Origin: Bin87 sp965261925
Lineage (GTDB): Bacteria; Chloroflexota; Dehalococcoidia; Lucifugimonadales; UBA3495
Reading direction: 5' to 3'
DNA: 64,000 bases
Assembly (NCBI GenBank): GCA_965261925.1
Contig: OZ253486.1
Location: 4,431,565 to 4,495,564, forward strand
This document shows, piece after piece, positions 51,380 through 60,332 of this stretch. A program made the translations under genes and the position numbers. The notes beneath the pieces were generated by a model. The model was not told where the DNA came from and made no database searches. It saw only the letters and a list, made by a program, of their open reading frames with translations. The first letter of the stretch is position 1. Each line of letters starts with the position of its first letter.

Positions 51380-53476
51380 GTGACCAATCTATCCAACGCC
51401 GCCTGGCGCTTCGCTTCTACCGGTGACGGCGTGCTCTACGGCTACAACAATGCCGGCACAGAGCATTTCAAACAAGACCCCATTGGCAAACTGGTGCGCG
51501 AAACCGTTCAGAACTCCCTGGACGCACACCAAGACGGCCTGCCGCCAGTAACCGTGGACGTCTACGAATGCGACATCGCAGCAGAGCAAATTGGAGCGAC
51601 ATCGCTAAAGCCACATTTGGAGCAGGCCCGAGCCCGGACTACAGTCACCGGACAAGTTGACGGGCAAAAAGACTACCGGAAAGCGTTGATCCTAGTCGAG
51701 GAAGCGACCATCCCGTGCTTGGCCATCGTCGACCGAAACACTACCGGGCTACATGGCCGGAAGTGGGACAGTTTAATTTACGAAGAAGGCACTCCAGAGA
51801 AAGACGGCCCCGGCTCACCCGGAGGTTCTTTCGGAATCGGAAAAAATGCCCCTTACAACGTAGCCGCCCTTCACGCTGTCATTTACTGCACACGCTACAC
51901 CAACGGCCGCCAAGGAAGGGTCGAAAAGATGACCGGGCGCACCCAGTTGGTCAGCCACCTCAGCCCACACGACGGTGTGATGTTACAACACATCGGGTTT
52001 TATGCCTCAAAAAGCAACCAACCTATTGTCGGTCCGGACATTCCGGTACCGTTTCGCCTCGACGAGACCGGCACCGGTCTATGGATTGTCGGTTTCAAAC
52101 CAGAGCGTGCCCAGTGGCAGGACGCAGCCGTCAGAGCCACCATTGACAATTTCTTCTACGCCATACACAACCGCAACCTGATTGTGAACATCAGCCCGCG
52201 GATTGCGGCCCAGACAGTTACCATCTCCCACGACACCATCGACATCCTCTTGGAGCAACGCAAAGGCAGCCCTCGGACTGCCCACTACTACCGCGCAATA
52301 CGCGAAGAGCCCATCGGAAGTACGAAACCAGCCGGTTTTATTGGACCGATGGACGTACACATCAACAGCGAAAAGGGCGCTCCGCGCCGCGTTGCCTATG
52401 TCAACCGCAGGGGCATGCTGATTACCGACACCCGAGAGCGGCGACGCAGCAATCCCTTCTACCCCGGCAGCGGGCAGGGAGCTTGGCCCGACTACGCCGC
52501 CGTGGTCATCGCCAAAGAGGACGATACCGACCAACAGATGCGCCGGATGGAAAACCCGTCCCATGACCTCATTACTACGGAGCGGCTACCAGACGGAGAG
52601 CAGGAATCAGCCCGCGAGCACCTAAACAACGCCAGCACGCAAATCAGGGACATCATTGAGCAGGCCATTCGGGAACAGGAGGAGGCCGACATCAGTAACC
52701 TGACCGAACTCGCCGAAATGTTCCCGGACCTAGACCCTACCCTACCGGGCAACCGCGAGTTGACCACGCACACCAGCACGCCAAGGCCGCAACCGCATCG
52801 CGTTACAACGGTTGACGACGACAGCGACCAATCCGAGAAAGACCCCGATGAACAAGGCGACGGCGACGGAAGCATCGGCACCAACGGCGACGGCGGCACC
52901 AACGGCAACAATGACGATGACGGCGGTGGCAGTGGCAACGGCCACCACGCTGGTGGCACACAGGGTGACGAAGGTAGAACCCGCCAAGCTTCAGGCAAAG
53001 CCAAACCTCACGCAATCCGCGAAATGGTCATAATGCGGACCGGAACCGGCGAGTTGTCAGTGGCACTGTTGCCGAGCTCGCAAGCGAGGCGCAAAATCAG
53101 TTTCTCCATTGAACACAGCGGAGAGGTGCAATGGCAAGAAAGCCGCCTCCCCATTAGCACCATCAACCGAGTTGAACCCGCCGACGCCAAGGTGGACCAC
53201 GCAAACGGAATCGTAACCGTCACTGTCCCCAAAGGGCACAAAGGCCCGATCATACTCACGCTGGATGCAGGCCAGGACGCAGCCTACACTGGCTACGGCT
53301 TTTCCGAGCGGCAGGAACCTACGGACACGATGAGCACCGAAGAACGAGTGGCCAAAATCCGCGCCCTTATGGTCGACGGTCTCAATCAATCTGAAATCGG
53401 GAAACAACTCGGCGTCAGTCGCCAGCGGGTCAGCCAGATGGTCGTCAAGCACAAGTTGAAAGGAGGGCAACGGTAG
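51380..53476 (+). CDS. GHKL ATPase with acidic linker and C-terminal HTH (candidate defence protein)
   Basis: 698 aa from GTG 51380 (AGGGAGAG 9 bases upstream). GHKL fold motifs: N box LVRETVQNSLDAHQDG (about residues 39-54), D-type loop CLAIVDRNTTGLHG (about 113-126) and G box GGSFGIGKNAPYN (about 149-161). Residues about 475-535 form a low-complexity Asp/Gly/Asn linker. The last 50 residues are a winged-helix/HTH (IRALMVDGLNQSEIGKQLGV, SRQRVSQMVVKHKL). First gene of a three-gene operon, coupled to the next by TAGTG. Probably an ATP-driven dimeric switch on DNA. Confidence 0.75.
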   Translation: MTNLSNAAWRFASTGDGVLYGYNNAGTEHFKQDPIGKLVRETVQNSLDAHQDGLPPVTVDVYECDIAAEQIGATSLKPHLEQARARTTVTGQVDGQKDYRKALILVEEATIPCLAIVDRNTTGLHGRKWDSLIYEEGTPEKDGPGSPGGSFGIGKNAPYNVAALHAVIYCTRYTNGRQGRVEKMTGRTQLVSHLSPHDGVMLQHIGFYASKSNQPIVGPDIPVPFRLDETGTGLWIVGFKPERAQWQDAAVRATIDNFFYAIHNRNLIVNISPRIAAQTVTISHDTIDILLEQRKGSPRTAHYYRAIREEPIGSTKPAGFIGPMDVHINSEKGAPRRVAYVNRRGMLITDTRERRRSNPFYPGSGQGAWPDYAAVVIAKEDDTDQQMRRMENPSHDLITTERLPDGEQESAREHLNNASTQIRDIIEQAIREQEEADISNLTELAEMFPDLDPTLPGNRELTTHTSTPRPQPHRVTTVDDDSDQSEKDPDEQGDGDGSIGTNGDGGTNGNNDDDGGGSGNGHHAGGTQGDEGRTRQASGKAKPHAIREMVIMRTGTGELSVALLPSSQARRKISFSIEHSGEVQWQESRLPISTINRVEPADAKVDHANGIVTVTVPKGHKGPIILTLDAGQDAAYTGYGFSERQEPTDTMSTEERVAKIRALMVDGLNQSEIGKQLGVSRQRVSQMVVKHKLKGGQR

Positions 53477-54327
53477 TGAGCCACCGCAACCACCGCAGCA
53501 TGCCCCATCCGGTGCTCAGCAATCAGCGCCAAGACTACGCGCCCGAGTGCCAGTTCAACATTCTCACCCCTCAGACCATGCTGGCCGCCGGCGGGAAGGA
53601 AATCGCCATTACCGTCAAGTACCTCCTTAGCAGCCCGACGCTGCTCGAGTTGATTGCTGACCGACGGGCTAGCTACGTCTCCGTCGTCGAATGCGCCCGT
53701 ACTTACCGGCGTGAAAGTCACGCTGCCCACTCCGACGAAGAACTCCTGCTTCTCGACCGCGCTGAATGGCAGGGAACACTCACCTTGACACCATACATCT
53801 CCGCCACCGAGGACATTCCCGCGTTTACCGCCCCTGAACACAACCAACTCATCAAAGCCTTGGCACCAGGTGGCATCGACCTACCGGCCGGTGCAATTTT
53901 GGCCATCGGCGACATTACCCTAGTAGAACTCGACGACGATGCCAGCGTTGAATCAATCTTTGATCTCGCACCAAACCGGCAGACACCGGTCGGCGCCTTC
54001 GCCACCGACCTCACGGGACAACGGATCGCCATCAACCTTCACCCCGACGACCTAGCCAGGGTCAATACGACACGCTACCAAACCCAGCATGAACCCATGC
54101 TCCACCAAGCACTCTACCTTCACGCGCTCGAAAAGGCGATACGCAACCTACCAGACCACACGGGCAAGCGCTGGGCAACGGTAGTACAGCACAAACTGGA
54201 GGAGCACAAAATCTACACCGACGGTGAAGACCTAGCCGAAAACTCGGAACGCTACGCCCAGTTGATTTTTCAAAACCCCCTAGCGCGGATGTTGAATGCT
54301 CTCCAAGAGGGAACCGGCAATGAGTAA
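53476..54327 (+). CDS. Hypothetical protein of the GHKL/PAPS-reductase-like operon
   Basis: 283 aa from GTG 53476, overlapping the previous stop by one base. Mixed alpha/beta (TVKYLLSSPTLLELIADRRA, EWQGTLTLTPYISATEDIPA, INLHPDDLARVNTTRYQT), ending in a helical domain. No family recognised. Its stop overlaps the next start by 8 bases (ATGAGTAA), so all three products are probably made in fixed ratio and may form a complex. Confidence 0.65.
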   Translation: MSHRNHRSMPHPVLSNQRQDYAPECQFNILTPQTMLAAGGKEIAITVKYLLSSPTLLELIADRRASYVSVVECARTYRRESHAAHSDEELLLLDRAEWQGTLTLTPYISATEDIPAFTAPEHNQLIKALAPGGIDLPAGAILAIGDITLVELDDDASVESIFDLAPNRQTPVGAFATDLTGQRIAINLHPDDLARVNTTRYQTQHEPMLHQALYLHALEKAIRNLPDHTGKRWATVVQHKLEEHKIYTDGEDLAENSERYAQLIFQNPLARMLNALQEGTGNE

Positions 54328-55933
54328 CCCAACGCCGGTGTACCGGCTGACCGACACAGCTTTCAGAGCATTGTTCAACGAGGCCGAGAACCGGCCTGAA
54401 CTGTGGGAGGACCCTAACACAGACTTCGCCAAAGTGCTGGTAGAGAACGGGATCACCAATTACCGGGAACCCACCGGGGTTACCGCCATAGACCCGGTCA
54501 GCCTTGAACCACCACCCGAAAACCGGCGTCCCTTAGCCGACCGACAAGCCTTGAAGTTCCATCAGAACTTGACTGGATTGACGCCGGCGAAAGCGTCGGA
54601 CCCTAACCTATTGGCGTGGATAAACCACTTCGCACTACACGAATACGGGATCAAGCGCTGGCCGAGGGCGTCAAATAGCGTGCCCACGAGCCACGTACGG
54701 CGACACTGGCTCACCGAAACCAATGACATCTACGAAGCCAGCATCGCTGGTCGGACTTACTGGATTGCCGAAACTTGTTTCAAGGCTGCTCGCCACGCCG
54801 GCGGCGCCTTCTCCGCCGAGCAAGCCATCGAATTGCTCAGCGAAAGAGCCGAACGCTACCACTACAGTATGCGGTTCAGCTTTATGCGCAACCCGCTGGT
54901 GACTGCTGAATACATCAGGGTGCTGATGAACGAGGCCGATGGCATCAATCGTAGTGGCGTGATGAGCATGGTTCGCCAAATCAACCGGGAAGCCGGTGCA
55001 AAGCTTATTGACGCGCTAGGACGGGAACAGTGCCGAGCCATGATGGTCAACGCGGCCGAACAGGCGATGACAGACGAAAAGAACGTCACTGACCGGAAGT
55101 ACTTGAAAGGAAATCAACCGTTGGTGGTGCTAAGCTTGGGCGCCGGCACTCAATCTACCGTAATGGCTCTGATGGCAGAACAGGGTTACAACGGCTTGCC
55201 CAAGCCAGATCTCGCCGTCTTCGCAGACACGGGCTGGGAGCCTGCTTCCGTTTACGAACACCTAGAATGGCTGAAAGGCCAGCTATCCTACGAAGTAATC
55301 ACGGTATCCGCCGGCAACATCAAGGAAGACCTCCTGCGTGGCAGAAACCCCCGCGGACACCGCTTCATGGACATCCCAGCGTTCTTGACTGAACCAGACG
55401 GCAAAGCCAGCGTCTCCAAGCGGCAGTGCACCAGCGATTACAAGATGGATCCCATCAAGGCAGAGTTGCGCCAACGGCTCGGCCTACAAAGCGGGCGGCG
55501 AGCTCCCAAGAGTAGTCAAGTAGAGATGTGGCTTGGCATCAGCACCGACGAAACTGCCCGCCGGAAACCCAGCCAAGAAGAATGGATCACAAACCGCTGG
55601 CCTCTCATCGAGCAAGGTTACAGCCGAGCCCAGCTGTACCAATGGTTTAAGGAACGCTACCCAGACCGAGATCTCCCCCGCAGTGCCTGCATTGGCTGTC
55701 CTTACCACAGCAACAGCGAATGGAAACACCTGAAGGAATACGACCAAAGGTCGTTCGCTGAAGCGGTGTTCGTGGACCGTGCCCTCAGGGAGATGCCACA
55801 CCTGCGCGAACTGAGTAAAGGTACCGCCTATTTGCACCGGACCCGGCAACCGTTGGACGAAGTCGACTTCACCAACACAAAGGACTACGCGGAGGCAATG
55901 CAGGAAGAATGCGAAGGCCTCTGCGGAATATAA
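54320..55933 (+). CDS. PAPS-reductase/DndC-like ATP pyrophosphatase with large N-terminal domain
   Basis: 537 aa from ATG 54320. Residues 1-260 are a helical domain of unknown family. A PP-loop domain follows: LVVLSLGAGTQSTVMALMAE (SxGxxST, about residues 264-283), AVFADTGWEPASVYEHLEWL, and Cys positions in KRQCTSDYKMDPIK (about 368) and SACIGCPYHSNSEW (about 455-468), like phage PAPS-reductase-like and DndC proteins with an Fe-S site. C-terminal EECEGLCGI holds two more Cys. Expected activity: ATP-dependent adenylation, perhaps sulfur insertion into a nucleotide. 3' end overlaps the opposite-strand PLD gene by 49 bases. Confidence 0.7.
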   Translation: MSNPTPVYRLTDTAFRALFNEAENRPELWEDPNTDFAKVLVENGITNYREPTGVTAIDPVSLEPPPENRRPLADRQALKFHQNLTGLTPAKASDPNLLAWINHFALHEYGIKRWPRASNSVPTSHVRRHWLTETNDIYEASIAGRTYWIAETCFKAARHAGGAFSAEQAIELLSERAERYHYSMRFSFMRNPLVTAEYIRVLMNEADGINRSGVMSMVRQINREAGAKLIDALGREQCRAMMVNAAEQAMTDEKNVTDRKYLKGNQPLVVLSLGAGTQSTVMALMAEQGYNGLPKPDLAVFADTGWEPASVYEHLEWLKGQLSYEVITVSAGNIKEDLLRGRNPRGHRFMDIPAFLTEPDGKASVSKRQCTSDYKMDPIKAELRQRLGLQSGRRAPKSSQVEMWLGISTDETARRKPSQEEWITNRWPLIEQGYSRAQLYQWFKERYPDRDLPRSACIGCPYHSNSEWKHLKEYDQRSFAEAVFVDRALREMPHLRELSKGTAYLHRTRQPLDEVDFTNTKDYAEAMQEECEGLCGI

Positions 55934-56772
55934 GGCAGAAAGCGCGCGAGCCACAACTCAGCAGTTTCTTTGGCACGCGCAGAATCAGCGGCACCCATTC
56001 CCCATTCACGCGCCAACACTGCCCTGGCAATGTCCCAATCGGTATCCCAGAGGCTCAACACCCGGCTGGTGAACCCAGAACTCAACAGGGACACAGCAAC
56101 CCAGCCGTTGAAACCGGACCGATCCAATCCGGGCGGGAACCCCAATTCCTGCCAATCTGATAGCGAGAAGTTCCACTCGTCGTCGCTCGGTACTAAAGCG
56201 CGATTCCCCAAGTACGCCCGCCAAACATGATCCGGCTCCCTAGCTTTGGGACGCCAGTTATATGAGGCATCATTCAATGGAACAACTGGCAATTCGGCTT
56301 GTTGCCCCGGCTCAACGAGCGCTCCCAACGCAACCCATTGGGCAAATTCTGCATCCGAAACCAATCGAGACTGGTCCAGCACCATTCGCTCAAAAGCTGG
56401 ATCATCAAACTCGGATCCCGGCAAGCACAGTACTTCCAAGTTGGGGGTAGAGGTGAGACCCAACCCGGCACCTGTGAGGTTCGCGGAACCTACCAAGAGG
56501 GTACTATCGAATCTGTAGTACTTGGCGTGTAGCGAGGCATGTAAGCGAAACTCTCCCCCTCGCTCTGAGATCAACGTTCGGCATACAGCGTCGGATACAC
56601 CAGTCACCAAGTCAGTCGCACGCCATCTGGACACACAAACCAGACTGGCCTCTGGATGGACCAAGCTCAAGACTCGCCTCAAGGCATCACCCTTGATGTA
56701 GGGAGCAACAAGAACAACGTCCATCGCGCCGGCGGCTATTGCCCGTACCGAGTCCCAAGGCGAACCGACCAT
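55885..56772 (-). CDS. PLD-family nuclease-like protein
   Basis: 295 aa from ATG 56772, directly abutting the stop of the MORC-like gene (no gap). One HKD motif HASLHAKYYRFDSTLLVGSA then NLTGAGLG (about residues 78-106), so it would work as a dimer like BfiI or Nuc. N-terminal VVLVAPYIKGDALRRVL is the usual first beta/alpha unit. The C-terminal half is helical and not recognised. Last gene of the leftward operon. Confidence 0.75.
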   Translation of the reverse strand: MVGSPWDSVRAIAAGAMDVVLVAPYIKGDALRRVLSLVHPEASLVCVSRWRATDLVTGVSDAVCRTLISERGGEFRLHASLHAKYYRFDSTLLVGSANLTGAGLGLTSTPNLEVLCLPGSEFDDPAFERMVLDQSRLVSDAEFAQWVALGALVEPGQQAELPVVPLNDASYNWRPKAREPDHVWRAYLGNRALVPSDDEWNFSLSDWQELGFPPGLDRSGFNGWVAVSLLSSGFTSRVLSLWDTDWDIARAVLAREWGMGAADSARAKETAELWLARFLPYIPQRPSHSSCIASA

Positions 56773-58641
56773 CTACCCACCCTCACGCCGATTGCGTTCA
56801 GCCTGAAACGCCAATTCAGCTTGGCGCCCCCAATTCCAAGCAAAGTCTTGGACTCGCCTTCGCTGATCATTGTCGCCGTATTGGTCTTCGGCAGCAGCCC
56901 AAGACGTGAACAACAACCGTAGGGCAATGCAAGCACCAGACACCGCCTCGTCGTCGTTCTGTACCGCTTCGTCCTCGATCTCCTTAAGCAGCTCATACAT
57001 TGGGTGGTTGAGGTTCAAGGCGACGTAATGGGTCCCGTGGCCACTGGTCACATCAAACATCTGAGAGCCTGACAATCTACGCGGGACGAACTTGAAACGG
57101 ACGTCGTCGCGAACCATCCGCTCAGCCTCAGCCAGTGCATCAACAGGTTCAAATCCCGCTTCTTCCAAAATCGCTTTATGTCCAGCCAGCCGCTTTTCAG
57201 CGGGCACACTTTCACGCTCTTGGTCAGTGTCTGTATGCTGACGTTCTCCTCGGCCCTGCGCTTCCTTGTCACCAGCCGCGGCTACATCTTCGGCTATGTC
57301 CTCAGGAGTCTCTGGACCTTTACGAGGACCCACACGAGGAGGCCGCAAACGCGCGTTCTTGTCGGACACAGCGCGCAGCAAATCGCCGGTTACGTTCCGT
57401 ATATCCGCCGCGATACGGAACAAGCCTTGGTTGTCAGCATCATCGTCAACGCCGTAATCTGCGAGCCGTTGCGAAGCTTCATCAGGATTTCGGAAGTACT
57501 CTTCCAAAACATTCCGAAAATTGGCTGCCATCTGCTTGTTGTGGTCGACGCCAAACAGGTCATCGCATCCACTGGGGAACTGGACCTCACACCCCCACCA
57601 TCGGTTAACCTCCTCGTTACGTCCAACCCTGCCCACTACCGGTGGAAGCATGACTAGCTCACGGCTTTCTCTGACCACAGAGATGCCAGTGTTTTCAGCT
57701 GCATGCCTGCCGTACGGTCGGGACCCCACGCGTTCAGCGTAGCTCTGAGGCCGCAACGCTTCATCCTTGACGATGGAGTACACGACCTTTACTTCGAATG
57801 AAGCGCCACCGCATTTCACTGGAAACGGTTTCTCCTCCCATAGCTCGAACATGGCGATCTCGTTCCACGGGGTTGGGGTAGTAGTGTTTTCCATGAGGTA
57901 AAGGGGATCGTTGGGGCGCACCCGAACCTCGCGAGGGTTGGTGCCGCCAAACGATTTCATGCGGATGACCACTTTACGATCGCTTGCCGCATCGTCATTA
58001 CTAATGAAATGACGGTAAATCCTGCCAACCCCCTGTTCAACGTGCCCCATGATAGTTGCAGCGCGCCGATCGTCGAGCTTGCGCAATTTAGTCCATAGCA
58101 CCAAGGTGCCGCTACGCGCTTGAACTATCTCTGGATTGGCTTCGTTGAGCCAATGATCCGGTGGGACGGACTGATCCGGAAAGGGCAACTGGCTCGTGCC
58201 TCCCTCGATTTCGTCGACATCCAAGTAGCAGTGTAACGCAGATGAAATCCCATCCTGCCACGTCCAGACATCTACCTTACGGCACTGCGTCACGGAGGCC
58301 GTAGGGAGCCCAACACCGTATTTACCGATGGTGCCCCACCGGAGCTCTTCATCTCGGCCGCCGAACTGGAGAGCCTTCCACAGGGTGGGAAGATCCATAC
58401 CGGTGCCGTTATCGACAACTGCCACAGCGGACACTTCAGCGGACGACCGTCGACTCACCATCCCAACATGCTCCTGAAACAGGACATCCACGTGAGAAGC
58501 CTCAGCGTCAATGGAATTGTCGATCAGCTCTGCGATTGCGTATGCAGTGCTCTGGTATTGGCTGTCGCTGAAAGCCCGCAATGCCATGCGGACATCAAAG
58601 ACGTCAGCTCTCTCCTGTCCTACGACCATAGTTCCTCCCAA
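56773..58641 (-). CDS. MORC/MutL-like GHKL ATPase
   Basis: 622 aa. GHKL motifs: N box AYAIAELIDNSIDAEAS (about residues 34-50), G1 VAVVDNGTGMDLPTLWKALQ (about 73-92), G2 WGTIGKYGVGLPTASVTQC (about 101-119). Middle domain with MNKQMAANFRNVLEEYF-like Lys-loop region, and a C-terminal part (VALNLNHPMYELLKEIEDEA onward) typical of GHKL defence ATPases. Start at 58641 overlaps the helicase stop by 22 bases; ATG 58629 is an alternative. Resembles the bacterial MORC-type ATPases known from restriction-modification-like operons. Confidence 0.75.
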   Translation of the reverse strand: MGGTMVVGQERADVFDVRMALRAFSDSQYQSTAYAIAELIDNSIDAEASHVDVLFQEHVGMVSRRSSAEVSAVAVVDNGTGMDLPTLWKALQFGGRDEELRWGTIGKYGVGLPTASVTQCRKVDVWTWQDGISSALHCYLDVDEIEGGTSQLPFPDQSVPPDHWLNEANPEIVQARSGTLVLWTKLRKLDDRRAATIMGHVEQGVGRIYRHFISNDDAASDRKVVIRMKSFGGTNPREVRVRPNDPLYLMENTTTPTPWNEIAMFELWEEKPFPVKCGGASFEVKVVYSIVKDEALRPQSYAERVGSRPYGRHAAENTGISVVRESRELVMLPPVVGRVGRNEEVNRWWGCEVQFPSGCDDLFGVDHNKQMAANFRNVLEEYFRNPDEASQRLADYGVDDDADNQGLFRIAADIRNVTGDLLRAVSDKNARLRPPRVGPRKGPETPEDIAEDVAAAGDKEAQGRGERQHTDTDQERESVPAEKRLAGHKAILEEAGFEPVDALAEAERMVRDDVRFKFVPRRLSGSQMFDVTSGHGTHYVALNLNHPMYELLKEIEDEAVQNDDEAVSGACIALRLLFTSWAAAEDQYGDNDQRRRVQDFAWNWGRQAELAFQAERNRREGG

Positions 58642-59882
58642 TTTGAAAAGGCATCAGCTACCGACCGGAATCCAGGCAGGCCAGTATCGACCACAGTAAA
58701 GATAGTAGCTCTACGGTTACCGCCGGATTTTGGTCCACGCAGAGCACGGCCTGCCATTTGCGAATAAAGAACCACTGACTTCGTGGGGCGCGCGATCACC
58801 ACGCACCTTGTTGATGGAGCATCAAAGCCGGCCGTCAGCACCGCGAAGTTTAGTAGTGCCATTGGCCCTACGTCCTTTGACCGAAAATCTGCTATGGCTT
58901 GTCGGCGGTCTTCGTCTGCGGTGCCTGCAGTTATGACGGCAACCCTGTGGCCCATGGCTACCAGCATATCCCCGCAGGTTCTTGAACTCGAGACTGACGG
59001 GCAGAATACTATCACCCGGCCTGCACGGGATAATTGGTCATCAACGATTGATACGATGCGCTCGTTTCGAGCGTTATCCTGCCCAAGCGCATCCAGCATT
59101 GCGTCGCTGAACTCAGCCCCCGTAGAACTATCCGCAACGTCGCTACTAAAGTCAATCTGGCGAAAACGAGGAACCGCCAAAAATCCGTTCGCCATCAGGT
59201 AACTAACTGGATTGCCATGACCGGCATGGTCAATAGATACGCGGTTGTACGCAAACATCTCACCCAAACGAAGATCGGCATCACCCAAGCCCCAGCCGCG
59301 ACCAGGAGTAGCTGTAAGGCCCATCAGGGGCGGACGATGGGCGACCAGCCGATCCGTCACGTACTGGTAGGTCGGGGCTACTGCTTGGTGCGCTTCGTCG
59401 AAAACTACGCACGCTATCCGCCTCCCCAAAGCAGCTAAGAAACGTGGGTCGCGATCAATTGCCGCACGAACTTTGCCCAAACTGGCTACCAAAAAGCCTC
59501 CCGACGCGGAGTTCAAATCTATGTTTGATCCTCCCCAAAAACGGTACACACGTGCGTCTCGCCTGCCGAGATAACCCCATGCCCTGTACAGCTCATCGGC
59601 AGCTTGTCCACACAGCTCCTCGGACGCGGCGAGCCATACCGCCACGTAATCGTCAGGGCAAGCATTCAGCAAATGGCACACGGCGTGCGCGCCGACGCGG
59701 GTCTTACCAGCTCCGGTAGGCATATGGACAATGACACGAGGATCGTCAAACGCGCTGGCATCAACCTTGGGGACCAGGTCATTGAGAATGTCGCGGAGAA
59801 CCTGCCGTTGATACGGATGTAAACCATAGGCAGGCCGTACCGTTTCTGCGTATTCCGATCTCCGAACCACAAGAGCCTCCAT
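58620..59882 (-). CDS. SF2 helicase (restriction-type DEAD/DEAH)
   Basis: 420 aa. Helicase motifs in order: YQRQVLRDILNDL region, Walker A VHMPTGAGKTRVGAHAV (about residue 54), VVFDEAHQAVAP (about 137), LMGLTATPGRGWG (about 163), VIFCPSVSSSRTC (about 290) and QMAGRALRGPKSG (about 370). No nuclease domain is attached, so cutting would come from the PLD protein. First gene of the three-gene leftward operon. Confidence 0.85.
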   Translation of the reverse strand: MEALVVRRSEYAETVRPAYGLHPYQRQVLRDILNDLVPKVDASAFDDPRVIVHMPTGAGKTRVGAHAVCHLLNACPDDYVAVWLAASEELCGQAADELYRAWGYLGRRDARVYRFWGGSNIDLNSASGGFLVASLGKVRAAIDRDPRFLAALGRRIACVVFDEAHQAVAPTYQYVTDRLVAHRPPLMGLTATPGRGWGLGDADLRLGEMFAYNRVSIDHAGHGNPVSYLMANGFLAVPRFRQIDFSSDVADSSTGAEFSDAMLDALGQDNARNERIVSIVDDQLSRAGRVIVFCPSVSSSRTCGDMLVAMGHRVAVITAGTADEDRRQAIADFRSKDVGPMALLNFAVLTAGFDAPSTRCVVIARPTKSVVLYSQMAGRALRGPKSGGNRRATIFTVVDTGLPGFRSVADAFSNWEELWS

Positions 59883-59942
59883 CTACGCATAAAAGCCAGT
59901 TGACATCGTGGCGCAGGGAATTCTAAAACAGCGTCGCGAAAG

Positions 59943-60104
59943 ACACAACCAGCGATTATTCCCCAAAGGGGCCTTGCCCGAACAGGTTCGAGACCAGGGG
60001 TGAAACCCGACCGTGGCGCGGAATCATCCAGCGACAACACAATGAAAGTGTCGCTCGCGACGCCGACGCCAGCCACCACCGACCAACGGGGCGGTCGGTT
60101 TTTT
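59943..60104 (+). ncRNA. Structured leader or small RNA ending in a terminator
   Basis: Between the divergent helicase gene and the split zinc-finger gene. Contains a small CCCC-AAA-GGGG hairpin near 59962, a 7-bp inverted repeat AGCGACA (60030-60036) / TGTCGCT (60049-60055), and a strong rho-independent terminator (60078-60104: ACCGACC, 8-base loop, GGTCGGT, T5). No coding gene on the plus strand ends here. Could be a regulated leader (attenuator) of the downstream gene or an independent small RNA. Confidence 0.35.
60078..60104 (+). terminator. Rho-independent terminator
   Basis: ACCGACC (60078-60084), loop AACGGGGC, GGTCGGT (60093-60099), T5 (60100-60104). Points rightward. Confidence 0.7.
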
Positions 60105-60332
60105 GTGGTGAGCCTTTCAGAACTTCGCCGCCGTCCCAGGGACAACGAGCTGAAACCAGCGCGCGGCGGCCGTGCCGGTGGTGCCGTTCGGGAACCCAAC
60201 AGAACGCGGCCAGCAGCGCATCCAGATCGCTCGGACCACGCCGTCCCGCGTGGGTGCATCTTCCGCCTTCACGCCCGCAGCCAAACCAATATCCAGACGA
60301 CCCCACAAACCACCATCAAGGAGATAGGAAAC

